Shown here: positions 16,996-25,600 of the stretch, piece after piece | How the letters are laid out: each line of letters starts with the position of its first letter | How positions within the stretch are numbered: the first letter of the stretch is position 1 | NCBI RefSeq assembly: GCF_005405445.1 | Contig: NZ_BJEB01000007.1 | Coordinates: forward strand, 1-48,074 | DNA from: Paucilactobacillus nenjiangensis | GTDB lineage: Bacteria; Bacillota; Bacilli; Lactobacillales; Lactobacillaceae | Direction: 5' to 3' | Length of the DNA stretch: 48,074 nucleotides | Program-made: the position numbers and the translations under genes | The notes under the pieces: model-generated | Database searches by the model: none | What the model was told of the DNA's origin: nothing | The model's input: the letters and a program-made list of their open reading frames with translations, nothing else

Positions 16996-18327
16996 ATGAG
17001 TTTTGAAATTGATCAAACAAAATTAAACGAGTATCAACAACAATTAGCAAATGAACCACAAGCGAAAGTGTTAGAACGAACTGTGACTAAAAATGGTATT
17101 TTAGCCAGCAGTTATGATTGGCATGCTGCCGTTGAATCAGATCCAACATTTTCAATTGACCTAGATACGGGTGACGTGGCCAATCAAAAACAATCTGGCC
17201 GTTGTTGGATGTTTGCAGCCCTCAACACGATGCGTCATGACATGGCCAATAAATTAGGCCTGAAAAAATTTGAATTATCACAGTCTTACACTTTTTTCTG
17301 GGATAAATTTGAAAAAGCTAACTATTTCTACGAAAACGTTTTAAATACAGCCACACAATCTGCAGATAGTCGCGAAGTTGCTTTCTTGATGGCCACTCCA
17401 CAGCAAGATGGTGGTCAATGGGACATGCTTTGTGCCTTAATTGAAAAATATGGTATCGTCCCACAATCTGTCATGCCAGAAACTTACAGTTCTTCTAAAT
17501 CTAATGAAATTAACACCGTTTTAAACAAAAAACTACGGAAAGACGCGATTACTTTACGAACACTCGTGGCTAATCATAGTGATGATTCACAAATTGACGC
17601 TGCTCGGAATCAAATGATGTCAGAGAACTATCGTATTTTAACTTATACCTTTGGCCAGCCACCGGTTAAATTTGATTTTGAATATCGCGACGAATCCAAA
17701 CAATATCATATTGAAAAAGATTTAACTCCACAAAGCTTCTTCAAGAAATATATTGGCTGGAATTTGGATGATTACGTTTCAATCATCAACTCCCCTACGG
17801 ATGACAAGCCCTACAATAAAACTTACACCATTGATATGCTTGGTAATGTCGTTGGTGGTCGTGCAGTCAAACATTTGAATGTAGAAATTGAACAATTCAA
17901 ACAATTGGCCATTGCTCAACTAAAATCTGGCGAAAGCGTTTGGTTTGGTTGTGACGTAGGTCAAAGTTCAGAACGTCAGCAAGGAATTATGGACCTAAAC
18001 GTCTATGCTAAGAGTGAACTTTTCAACACAGACTTTTCAATGACCAAGGCCGAACGTCTTGATTACGGTGAGAGTTTAATGACTCATGCCATGGTCTTGA
18101 CTGGTGTTGATTTGATTGATGGACAACCAACTAAATGGAAGGTTGAAAATTCATGGGGACCAAAAGTCGGAACCAAAGGCTATTTCGTGATGACCGATGC
18201 TTGGCTAGATGAATATTGTTACCAAATTGTGGTTAACAAAAAGTTCCTCCCCGAAGATTTGTTAAAGGCGCAAGCCGAAGAACCAATTACATTGAAACCT
18301 TGGGATCCAATGGGTGCTTTAGCATAA
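16996..18327 (+). CDS. pepC: Aminopeptidase C (PepC, bleomycin hydrolase family)
   Basis: This is a cytoplasmic cysteine aminopeptidase (C1B) that degrades casein-type peptides in lactic acid bacteria. It has 443 residues, the usual length. The catalytic Cys is C70 in NQKQSGRCWMFAALN, the His is about 364 in MTHAMVLTGV and the Asn about 385 in VENSWG. The C-terminal tail, thought to occupy the active site and give aminopeptidase specificity, is present. The start ATG follows AAGGAGAGTGACTTC. It is monocistronic with a strong terminator. Confidence 0.96.
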   Translation: MSFEIDQTKLNEYQQQLANEPQAKVLERTVTKNGILASSYDWHAAVESDPTFSIDLDTGDVANQKQSGRCWMFAALNTMRHDMANKLGLKKFELSQSYTFFWDKFEKANYFYENVLNTATQSADSREVAFLMATPQQDGGQWDMLCALIEKYGIVPQSVMPETYSSSKSNEINTVLNKKLRKDAITLRTLVANHSDDSQIDAARNQMMSENYRILTYTFGQPPVKFDFEYRDESKQYHIEKDLTPQSFFKKYIGWNLDDYVSIINSPTDDKPYNKTYTIDMLGNVVGGRAVKHLNVEIEQFKQLAIAQLKSGESVWFGCDVGQSSERQQGIMDLNVYAKSELFNTDFSMTKAERLDYGESLMTHAMVLTGVDLIDGQPTKWKVENSWGPKVGTKGYFVMTDAWLDEYCYQIVVNKKFLPEDLLKAQAEEPITLKPWDPMGALA

Positions 18328-18352
18328 TATCCATTTAAATAACTTTTGACTT

Positions 18353-18399
18353 AAAATAGTGTGTTACTTCATCGTTAATTGAAGTAGCACACTATTTTT
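18353..18399. terminator. Bidirectional terminator between pepC and gpmA
   Basis: Arms of about 19 bases, starting AAAATAGTGTG and ending CACACTATTTTT, pair with one mismatch around an 8-base loop. The 3' arm reaches the gpmA stop. Confidence 0.88.
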
Positions 18400-19069
18400 A
18401 TTCTAATATCTGTTTTTGAATGACATTTAATTTTGAGTCAAGTTCATAGACGATTGGTTGCCCATTGGGGACTTCCACCGAATTTATTTGATCATCTGGT
18501 ATTTGATCTAGATACTTGATCAGTGCTCGTAAAGAACTGCCATGTGCCACAATCAACTGATTCTGACCGTCTATCAATTGTCCGGCTATTACATCATTCC
18601 AATATGGTAATAGGCGCTCTTGCGTCATTTTAAGGCTCTCAGACAATGGTATCTGAACCCCTAAGCGGTCATAACGACGTTCATGATCTCGTTTTGACAA
18701 TTGTGGGGGTACTTCTGAATAACCTCGGCGCCATTTAGCGACCTGTTCAACGCCAAATTGTTGTTTGGAATCATCCTTGTTCATACCACGAAGTGCACCA
18801 TAATGACGCTCATTTAAACGCCACGTTTTGTGGATAGGTAAATATGATTGATCAATCTCATCACAAATTAAGTTTGCAGTCGTAATTGCGCGTTGTAACA
18901 TCGATGTGTGGACATCGCTAAAGTGAATATTCAAATTTTTAATTCGCTGAGCCGCCATCTGTGCCTGCTTAATTCCCTTGGCGGTTAAAGGCACATCAGA
19001 CCACCCTGTGTACACATTGTCTCGATTCGCCTGACTTTCGCCATGACGGGTAATAACTAATTTGACCAA
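18398..19069 (-). CDS. gpmA: 2,3-bisphosphoglycerate-dependent phosphoglycerate mutase
   Basis: This enzyme interconverts 3- and 2-phosphoglycerate. It has 223 residues from MVKLVITRHGES. The phosphohistidine is H9 in TRHGE, the acid/base Glu is in RLNERHYGALRG and the second His is in VAHGSSLRAL. The sequence diverges from the housekeeping form in places (KDDSKQQFGVEQVAKWRRGYSEVPP is standard, the C-terminus less so), so it may be a second paralogue. TTG 19069 is spaced 8 bases from GGAGG; the GTG three codons earlier is too close. Confidence 0.9.
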   Translation of the reverse strand: MVKLVITRHGESQANRDNVYTGWSDVPLTAKGIKQAQMAAQRIKNLNIHFSDVHTSMLQRAITTANLICDEIDQSYLPIHKTWRLNERHYGALRGMNKDDSKQQFGVEQVAKWRRGYSEVPPQLSKRDHERRYDRLGVQIPLSESLKMTQERLLPYWNDVIAGQLIDGQNQLIVAHGSSLRALIKYLDQIPDDQINSVEVPNGQPIVYELDSKLNVIQKQILE

Positions 19070-19182
19070 TGCTTCCACCTCCGATTAATACCGCCTATTA
19101 TATCACGCAAATTTGACTCTTTTTGGTTTTTCTGCAATTTAATAGTCGTACTAGTATTAATTACTAAAAATTTAAGCCAAAT

Positions 19183-19220
19183 AAAAAATGCTAATTTTCG
19201 AGTTGAAAATTAACATTTTA
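19183..19220 (-). terminator. Terminator of the LysM-CHAP gene
   Basis: On the minus strand AAAATGTTAATTTTC and GAAAATTAGCATTTT pair with one G-T step around a 5-base loop, followed by a T-run. Confidence 0.85.
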
Positions 19221-19238
19221 AAATAATTAAATTTAAGT

Positions 19239-20018
19239 TTATTGGTGAATGTAAGTCAAACCAGCAGCACTAATTGTTTGATAGTTAGGACCTGCAGGAC
19301 TACCAAAGCCTAAACCACCTTGTGAAATAATGATTGTGTTATTAGCAGCATTGTATGATTGAACATAGGCAACGTGACCATAAGAAGCATCAGCTGTCCA
19401 GCCACCAACGGATTGTCCACCAGCAAAGGAAACGATAGTTCCAGCAGCTGGTGTACTGTTTACAGTAAAGCCTTCAGCGGCAGCACTGGCACCCCATTGG
19501 TTACCATTGCCCCAGTGATTACCTGCCCATGATGCGACATTCTTAACATACCAAGTACATTGACCCCAGGCGTATGCATTACCTGCTGAATCATAAGAAA
19601 CGTGTGTTGAACCAGGTGTAGCAGGTGCTGGTGTTTGTTGATCTGAACTTGAATCAGCAGGTGCAGCTGAAGTAGTGTCAGTAGAAGCAACAGTTGAGTC
19701 AGCAACGGCTGATGATGCAACTGCAGATGATGCAACAGTGGTATCGGCAACAGCTGATGAAGCAACTTCTGAAGTTGCGTCGCTAGTAGCGCCTGGAATT
19801 TCAATAGTGTGACCAGCAATGATCAAGTTAGCATCAGCAAGCTTGTTAGCTTTAACGATGTCATCGATTGATACATTGTATTTTGCAGCGTAAGCTGAAA
19901 CTGTGTCGCCTGATGCAATGTTGATTGTGTCTGCATTAGCTACTTGTGTTCCTACTACGAATACTCCTGCTGCTACTAAAGTACTGATTAATGCTTTTGT
20001 TGCTACTGATTTACTCAT
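19239..20018 (-). CDS. Secreted LysM-CHAP peptidoglycan hydrolase
   Basis: This is an exported wall hydrolase of 259 residues. The signal peptide ends ANA-D (cleavage after residue 29). One LysM domain spans 31-75 (SGDTVSAYAAKYNVSIDDIVKANKL) and binds glycan. A Ser/Ala/Thr/Val-rich linker at about 78-140 carries repeated SSAVADSTVA units. The C-terminal CHAP domain has catalytic C154 (AWGQCTWYVKN) and H215 (SYGHVAYVQ). CHAP enzymes cut peptide stems as amidases or endopeptidases. The start ATG follows AGGAGCGTAAT. Four TGTWAH-type half-sites precede its promoter, pointing to WalR control. It is likely a cell separation or wall turnover enzyme. Confidence 0.92.
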   Translation of the reverse strand: MSKSVATKALISTLVAAGVFVVGTQVANADTINIASGDTVSAYAAKYNVSIDDIVKANKLADANLIIAGHTIEIPGATSDATSEVASSAVADTTVASSAVASSAVADSTVASTDTTSAAPADSSSDQQTPAPATPGSTHVSYDSAGNAYAWGQCTWYVKNVASWAGNHWGNGNQWGASAAAEGFTVNSTPAAGTIVSFAGGQSVGGWTADASYGHVAYVQSYNAANNTIIISQGGLGFGSPAGPNYQTISAAGLTYIHQ

Positions 20019-20081
20019 ATTACGCTCCTATATTGTTTGTTTAGCCTTGAATGGCTTTTCTTCTTGATTTATCGTACGAGG

Positions 20082-20158
20082 AATATACTAGCATGCTTAG
20101 ATTTCGTTAAAATGCCAGAAGCGTTACAGATATTTACAAGTATTACAGCAGTATTACA
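20082..20158 (-). promoter_or_regulatory. Promoter with WalR-type box array
   Basis: On the minus strand a -10 TATATT (20082-20087) and a poor -35 TTAACG (20105-20110) are 17 bases apart. Upstream lie four half-sites in the same direction: TGTAAC (20123-20128), TGTAAA (20133-20138), TGTAAT (20142-20147) and TGTAAT (20153-20158). The last two are separated by exactly 5 bases, the WalR/YycF consensus. The steps of 9-11 bases place all sites on one DNA face. Confidence 0.7.
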
Positions 20159-20246
20159 TAATCATTCGTCCACCCCAACATGGCGCGGTTTGAAATTTTT
20201 AATTTTTTTAAAAAAATGTGGAAATTTTTTGCCTTTTTTGTGTTTT

Positions 20247-21185
20247 TTATACTCTTTGGCGTTTTTTATTACCTAAGAAGGCCACAAATGACCCGGCAAT
20301 TATTACAAGAATTCCGACAATTGTCGTTGGAAGTACGTCCTCACTAAGTAACAGAGCGGCGAATATTGGGGCTAAAGCTGGCTTAATGAAAAAGACTAAT
20401 GAGGCTGTCGAAACGTCAGAGAGTTCCATTGCCATGAAATAAAATGCAAATCCTCCACCTGTGACTCCAACACCAACGAAGAATAATAGCCAGAAATATT
20501 GTGGAGTAACATTGTTGAAAAATGGAATTGCACTAAATTGTTTAAGCCAAGAAACGTGATTCATCGCTGTTGCCACTGCTGGAATTTTAGTAATGAACAT
20601 GATTACCATCAGCTCGACTGAACCAATCAAAAATGTAAAACAGGTCATTGTTATACCGTCAAAACCGCGACGTAGTGATCCATATCTAGAAATGATGCTA
20701 TACAATCCAAAGGTCAACGCAGATGAAATTGACAGTGTGAGTCCTAGAGGATTCGTTAAATGGGTTGGATTAACAATAATCAGTAACCCAATTAAAGAAA
20801 CAACTACTGAAATTAAGTTAGCTCGGCCAAGACGTTCTTTTAAAATTAAATTTGAAAAAATTAATGCAAAGACAGGGTTGGAACAAAAAACCACCGCTAC
20901 AGTCGATGCTTTATCATATGTAATTGCCAATTGAAACAGTGTCATACTGACAACCAGACACATCAAGCCAGTGAGCGCAAACAACTTTAAATCTGCTAAA
21001 TGAATCATTGAATTGCTCATCCGCAATGAATGAATCGCAAATGGCAAAAGCACAATGCCACCAATTGTAAATCGAATCCAGTTAATTTGGATTGGATTAA
21101 ATGCCCCTCCTGTTGATTTCAATGTAATTTCCATTAAACTAAAAAGCACCGTTGATAACGCGATGTATAACCCTGTTCTTTTCAA
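20247..21185 (-). CDS. EamA/DMT-family transporter
   Basis: This polytopic membrane protein of 312 residues has ten hydrophobic helices arranged as two EamA repeats. The first repeat includes the NPIQINWIRFTIGGIVLLP region and SNPVFALIFSNLILKERLGRANLIS; the second ends FFIKPALAPIFAALLLSEDVLPTTIVGILVIIAGSFVAFLG. Such proteins export or exchange amino acids and other metabolites; the substrate cannot be told. TTG 21185 follows AAGGAGAATATT. The gap to the LysM-CHAP gene contains only its promoter region. Confidence 0.88.
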   Translation of the reverse strand: MKRTGLYIALSTVLFSLMEITLKSTGGAFNPIQINWIRFTIGGIVLLPFAIHSLRMSNSMIHLADLKLFALTGLMCLVVSMTLFQLAITYDKASTVAVVFCSNPVFALIFSNLILKERLGRANLISVVVSLIGLLIIVNPTHLTNPLGLTLSISSALTFGLYSIISRYGSLRRGFDGITMTCFTFLIGSVELMVIMFITKIPAVATAMNHVSWLKQFSAIPFFNNVTPQYFWLLFFVGVGVTGGGFAFYFMAMELSDVSTASLVFFIKPALAPIFAALLLSEDVLPTTIVGILVIIAGSFVAFLGNKKRQRV

Positions 21186-21210
21186 AATATTCTCCTTATT
21201 CTCTTATGTA

Positions 21211-21253
21211 ATAAAATAATGGCCGAGACAAGATTATCATCTCATCTCAGCCA
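21211..21253 (-). terminator. Terminator of the AEC transporter gene
   Basis: On the minus strand TGGCTGAGA and TCTCGGCCA pair around a 16-base loop, followed by TTATTTTATT. It is 60 bases past the gene's stop. Confidence 0.6.
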
Positions 21254-21312
21254 CATCTATTGTCCAATCTGCACAGACTAAATGTGGTCAATAAGTCTAT
21301 GATACTACTTTT

Positions 21313-22260
21313 TTAAATCATCGTTTTGATAATAACCATCAAAATAGGTACCACAATGATGCTAAGTAACGTGGTTTCCGTGACCATGATGGCGGCGTAA
21401 TCCGCATCCGCATCATACAATTTAGAAACAACTGGCGCATTAGTCATGACAGGCATTGCAGCTTGTAAAATGAAGACTTGTTTCATCAAATCTGACATGC
21501 TACTTGGCAAGACTAAAATCATCATTAAAATTGGTGAAAAAATAAATCGACCAATGATAATTCCTAATGAATCAGGATTAAGTCGCATTCGCGAAATACC
21601 CGCATTTGATACGGCTATCCCGATAAACAGCATTGATAAAGGAATGGTTAGCCCACCGATATAGTCTAAATCGCTCACGATAAATGCTGGCAATTTAATA
21701 TGCAAAATTACAAAGATAACTCCAACCACAAAACCCATCAATGGTGGTGAAAAGACTTTCTTAACAGTGGTCCAGATATCAATTTTAACTTTACCCATCC
21801 CGTCTTTTTGAATTAGATAAACGCCTAAAGTCCAAAAGAAGGTCGTATTGGCCATGTAATAAACTAAAACGTAGGGTAAGGATTTATCACCAAACAAAGC
21901 TAAATTAATTGGTAATCCGACAAACACTGTATTTGAGTTAAAGAACATTGATGAAAAGAGTCCCGCATGTGATTTTTTAATATGTAATGCATTAGACACG
22001 GCAAATGACAATGCAAACAATATTAACATTGAAATAACTGGATATCTCAAATCAGGTAACAATGTTTTTAAATCGTGGGCGGTAAAATCACGCATAATGG
22101 TGGTGATCATGTATGCTGGTAGAGCAATTTGTGTAACTAACTTTGACAAAAGACGAGTGGAATTTTCATCAAACCACTTTTTTTCTGCCAATATGTATCC
22201 AATCACGACCATGATTAGAATAATCAAAACTCCCGAAACACTCGATAAAAAGACTGACAC
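21313..22260 (-). CDS. AEC-family transporter
   Basis: This membrane carrier of the auxin efflux carrier family has 315 residues and about ten helices. The N-terminal half includes IALPAYMITTIM and FNSNTVFVGLPINLALFG, the latter a conserved AEC segment. The C-terminal half has GLTIPLSMLFIGIAVS and ends in a hydrophobic helix. In lactic acid bacteria, members move malate or other organic acids (MleP-like); the substrate here is open. GTG 22260 follows GGAGGCATAGAA; the longer frame has no site. It is a single-gene unit with terminators on both sides. Confidence 0.85.
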   Translation of the reverse strand: MSVFLSSVSGVLIILIMVVIGYILAEKKWFDENSTRLLSKLVTQIALPAYMITTIMRDFTAHDLKTLLPDLRYPVISMLILFALSFAVSNALHIKKSHAGLFSSMFFNSNTVFVGLPINLALFGDKSLPYVLVYYMANTTFFWTLGVYLIQKDGMGKVKIDIWTTVKKVFSPPLMGFVVGVIFVILHIKLPAFIVSDLDYIGGLTIPLSMLFIGIAVSNAGISRMRLNPDSLGIIIGRFIFSPILMMILVLPSSMSDLMKQVFILQAAMPVMTNAPVVSKLYDADADYAAIMVTETTLLSIIVVPILMVIIKTMI

Positions 22261-22326
22261 TTCTATGCCTCCAAAATATGTAATGTAAAAAGTATAGCAC
22301 ACGTATCAAGGATTAAATTGCAAAAT

Positions 22327-22355
22327 AAAAAAGCCGTACCACCTGGTAGGGCTTC
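22327..22355 (-). terminator. accA: Terminator of the fabH-acc operon
   Basis: On the minus strand AAGCC-TACC and GGTA-GGCTT pair with one internal mismatch around an AGGT loop, followed by five T, six bases after the accA stop. Confidence 0.8.
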
Positions 22356-22360
22356 CATTC

Positions 22361-23116
22361 TTACTTCCAGGTGTTCAACACTTGGTTAAATTTATTACTG
22401 CGATCTGTAATTAATTCTTCTGCTGATAATGGTGTTAATGAAGACACATGTTTTTTCAATGCCGTTTTTAAATTGATGACTAAATTCTGATTTTCCAAAA
22501 TAGTTTCATCATTTACTCCAATTTTTAACAGCTGACTAGCTGTCATTGGCAGATATTCACTGACGTCATCGTCGGTAGTAATAATAGCTGCAACTGCTTC
22601 TGGAGAGGCCACGGAAAATAAGGCCGATTCAAGCATTAAAATCCGGTTGGCATTCGATAAAGCTAGTGCCCCACCACTATGACCTTCACCAAGAAAGACA
22701 GCAATATTCGGAACGGTCAATGCACCCATTTTACTCATTAAATCTGCAATGGCTTGGCTCTGCCCGTGATCTTCAGAGTCAACACTAGCATCAGCGCCAG
22801 GCATATCAATCAGTGAAATCACTGGACGGTGGAACTTTTCTGCCGCCACTATCATTCTTAAAGCTTTACGATAGCCACTGACTCGTACTTGTCCACCATT
22901 AAATCGTTGGCGTTCTTGCATACTATGACCACGATTAACTGCGAGTACCGTCACCGGCATGCCTTCAAATAGAGCAATTCCGGCCGTCAGGGCAGGATCA
23001 TCCCCCAAAACTCGATCTCCATGAATTTCGGTAAAATCCGTCACAATTTGGCCTAATAAGTCAGCACTAGAGATTCGATGACTACTTCTGATAATTTGAA
23101 GCTGTTTATCTAGCAT
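22361..23116 (-). CDS. accA: Acetyl-CoA carboxylase carboxyltransferase subunit alpha
   Basis: With AccD this subunit transfers carboxyl from biotin to acetyl-CoA to give malonyl-CoA for fatty acid synthesis. It has 251 residues, the short lactic acid bacterial form lacking the N-terminal extension of E. coli AccA. Conserved crotonase-fold blocks include FTEIHGDRVLGDDPAL, FHRPVISLIDMPGADA and AVFLGEGHSGGALALSNANRILMLE. ATG 23116 follows AAGGAGAATAAAC and lies 2 bases past accD. It is the last gene of fabH-accB-accC-accD-accA. Confidence 0.95.
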   Translation of the reverse strand: MLDKQLQIIRSSHRISSADLLGQIVTDFTEIHGDRVLGDDPALTAGIALFEGMPVTVLAVNRGHSMQERQRFNGGQVRVSGYRKALRMIVAAEKFHRPVISLIDMPGADASVDSEDHGQSQAIADLMSKMGALTVPNIAVFLGEGHSGGALALSNANRILMLESALFSVASPEAVAAIITTDDDVSEYLPMTASQLLKIGVNDETILENQNLVINLKTALKKHVSSLTPLSAEELITDRSNKFNQVLNTWK

Positions 23117-23118
23117 GT

Positions 23119-23907
23119 TTATTCTCCTTGGTGCAATTTCAACATTTTCCCGACATAGTCAGCAATAGCAGCTCGTTCAATCACGTCATCTAACAAGCCA
23201 TGTTGCTTTAAATGATCAGCATCTTGAAAATCAACTGGTAACTGTTCGTTAGAAATAGTTTCAATCACGCGACGACCCGCAAATCCAATTTGGGTATATT
23301 TTTCGGCAATCACAATATCACCTTCAAAGGCAAAGCTAGCCGAAACGCCACCCATGGTTGGGTCCGTTAAAACATTCATCGAAAACAAGTCTTGTTGGTC
23401 AAAAGCTCGCTTCGCATTGAGAATCGTGTTCATTTGAAGTAATGAATAGATGCCTTCTTGCATTCGCGCTCCACCAGAGGCAATGAAAATGACGATGGGT
23501 AATCGTCGTTGTGCACCTTCTAAATACAATTGCTTAATAATCATGCCCACAGCAGTATTCAGCGTTCCCATCATAAAATGAGTGTCCATTACCCCGATTA
23601 ATGTTGGCTGTGCCTTGATTTTGGCTTGACCAATCACCATTGCTTCATCTAATCCACTTTGCTGATGTGCTTTAGCTAGTTTTTGGGTGTATTCTGGCAC
23701 ATTCAAGTGGTTTGTCGATTCAACATTCGTGTCAATTTGACTAAATGAATTCGCATCAACCACTTGATTAATTCGTTGTTGCGCCGTGAGCCGTAGATAA
23801 CGATGACAATGTGGACATTGCTTATAAAAGCCCCACTCTAGTTGGTTCACATGAGCATTGCAAAATGGACATTTACTCCACGTTCCATTAGCTGGTAAGT
23901 GACTCAT
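23119..23907 (-). CDS. accD: Acetyl-CoA carboxylase carboxyltransferase subunit beta
   Basis: This is the partner of AccA in the carboxyltransferase. It has 262 residues. An N-terminal zinc ribbon uses C13, C16, C31 and C34. The crotonase-type core includes VIFIASGGARMQEGIYSLLQMN, LTDPTMGGVSASFAFEGD and IGFAGRRVIE. Its start lies 20 bases inside the end of accC, and the GGGGATGGTG site is within accC, so the two are translationally coupled. Identification is certain. Confidence 0.95.
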   Translation of the reverse strand: MSHLPANGTWSKCPFCNAHVNQLEWGFYKQCPHCHRYLRLTAQQRINQVVDANSFSQIDTNVESTNHLNVPEYTQKLAKAHQQSGLDEAMVIGQAKIKAQPTLIGVMDTHFMMGTLNTAVGMIIKQLYLEGAQRRLPIVIFIASGGARMQEGIYSLLQMNTILNAKRAFDQQDLFSMNVLTDPTMGGVSASFAFEGDIVIAEKYTQIGFAGRRVIETISNEQLPVDFQDADHLKQHGLLDDVIERAAIADYVGKMLKLHQGE

Positions 23908-25225
23908 ATTGTTTCACCATCCCCGCATCTAACGTTTCGATTGTAAATGAGTTTTGCTGATACTTCGTGTTATCCATAATTTGCTGTAACAACTCTAGAT
24001 TGGTATCAATACCACTGATTCTTACTTCTGACAAAGCTTGTTGCATTTTTTGAATGGCAGCCATTCTAGTCTCACCATGTACAATAATTTTTGCTAATAA
24101 GGCATCATAGTATGGCGTAATCTTGTCACCAGTTTGGTAGCCAGTATCAACTCGGACATCGGCTGGCACCTCAAACGTGTCCAAACGTGCTTCTTTTGAA
24201 TTCAGATTCATGGTAATCCGAGCTTCAATTGCCACTCCACTATGAGTTGGTGTATTTTCACTGGCAATTTTTCCTTGGCCTGAAGCCAGTTGTAGCTGTA
24301 ATAAAACCACATCTAATCCAGAAGTTGCTTCAGTCACACCGTGTTCAACTTGTAATCGGGTGTTCATTTCTAAGAAATAAAAGCGGTCTTCACAAAACAA
24401 AAATTCAACCGTGCCTAGCCCTTGATAACCGACCCCATCAAGCAATTGATGAACTGCTTGACCGAGTTCTCGCCGTTGAGCGCCAGTAATAAAAGTCGCC
24501 GTACTTTCTTCAATCACCTTTTGGCGACCAATTTGCAACGTGCAATCACGGTCACCTAAAATTTGAATATGCCCCTTTTGATCACCAATAATTTGAATTT
24601 CAATATGGCGCGCTTGGGTTAAAACTTTTTCCAAATAAATTTCACCATTCGCGAACGCAGATTGTGATTCACCTTTGGCTAACTGAACCATATTGTCCAA
24701 TTCTTCTAGGCGTGTAACTTTTTTGATTCCTTTACCGCCACCACCACGACTGGCTTTGATTAACAAAGGAAAACCAAGTTTTGTCGCTGCTACGGTAATT
24801 TTTTCTGTATCGTCGATGACTTGTGTCCCTGGAATAATAGCAACTCCTCGACTCGCTGCAAATTTACGAGCAGACGCTTTATCACCCATCAAGGCAATAA
24901 TTTCAGACCGAGGTCCTAACCATTGAATCCCGCACTGTTCACACATTTGCACAAACATTCCATCTTCTGCTAAAAAGCCATAGCCCGGATGAATTGCATC
25001 AACATTCGCAATCACCCCAGCCATTAAAACTGCTTCACGATTCAAATAAGACGCCGTGGCTGCAGATGACCCAATACAAAAAGCTTCATCTGCCATTTGG
25101 ACAAATGTCGCATCTTTATCAACAGTCGAATAAACTGCAACTGTTTTTATATTTAATTGTTGGCAAGCCCGAATCAATCGACAGGCAATTTCTCCACGAT
25201 TAGCAATTAAAACTTTTTTAAACAT
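23888..25225 (-). CDS. accC: Acetyl-CoA carboxylase, biotin carboxylase subunit
   Basis: The enzyme carboxylates biotin on AccB with ATP and bicarbonate. It has 445 residues, the family length. The N-terminal Rossmann part starts KVLIANRGEIACRLIRAC. The ATP-grasp domain includes the Gly-rich loop KASRGGGGKGIKKV, and the active-site region reads FLEMNTRLQVEHGVTEATSGLDVV. It starts 4 bases past accB and overlaps accD. Identification is certain. Confidence 0.96.
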   Translation of the reverse strand: MFKKVLIANRGEIACRLIRACQQLNIKTVAVYSTVDKDATFVQMADEAFCIGSSAATASYLNREAVLMAGVIANVDAIHPGYGFLAEDGMFVQMCEQCGIQWLGPRSEIIALMGDKASARKFAASRGVAIIPGTQVIDDTEKITVAATKLGFPLLIKASRGGGGKGIKKVTRLEELDNMVQLAKGESQSAFANGEIYLEKVLTQARHIEIQIIGDQKGHIQILGDRDCTLQIGRQKVIEESTATFITGAQRRELGQAVHQLLDGVGYQGLGTVEFLFCEDRFYFLEMNTRLQVEHGVTEATSGLDVVLLQLQLASGQGKIASENTPTHSGVAIEARITMNLNSKEARLDTFEVPADVRVDTGYQTGDKITPYYDALLAKIIVHGETRMAAIQKMQQALSEVRISGIDTNLELLQQIMDNTKYQQNSFTIETLDAGMVKQYESLTS

Positions 25226-25229
25226 GACC

Positions 25230-25595
25230 CTAAATATCCTCGTTTAATTCAATCTCAAATAAGTTTTGGCCGAATTCAACTGCTGCTCCATCAGCAACTA
25301 AGACCTTCGTTATTTGACCTTCTACCCCAGCAACTAACTCATTATAGAGTTTCATGCTCTCGATTTGACCTAAGACGGCAGTCTTGTCTACCACGTCACC
25401 AACCTTGATTGGCTGCTCATTTTGATGAAAGATGCCAATCATTGGGCTAGTAATGACTTCCGTATCGGAATCAACGATTTGTTCGGAACCATCTCGATCA
25501 ATTTCCAGTTCGAAATCATCAATTTTAATTCGAGCATGTGTGAAATCTATTTTTTTTAATTGTGAAATTAAAGTATTAATTTGTTTTACATTCAT
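25230..25595 (-). CDS. accB: Biotin carboxyl carrier protein of acetyl-CoA carboxylase
   Basis: This 121-residue carrier has a poorly conserved N-terminus and a C-terminal biotinyl domain. The biotinylated Lys is K82 in QIESMKLYNEL; the common motif is EAMKM, so Ser replaces Ala and Leu the last Met. The thumb and hammerhead region, TSPMIGIFHQ, is present. It is shorter than the E. coli protein because the Pro/Ala-rich linker is almost absent. It lies 5 bases past the fabH stop. Confidence 0.92.
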   Translation of the reverse strand: MNVKQINTLISQLKKIDFTHARIKIDDFELEIDRDGSEQIVDSDTEVITSPMIGIFHQNEQPIKVGDVVDKTAVLGQIESMKLYNELVAGVEGQITKVLVADGAAVEFGQNLFEIELNEDI

Positions 25596-25600
25596 ATCAA

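Noticed and set aside
19460-19819. 119-codon minus-strand frame rich in Leu, Gln and His
   Set aside because: It is a shifted frame of the low-complexity linker of the LysM-CHAP gene and has no start site.
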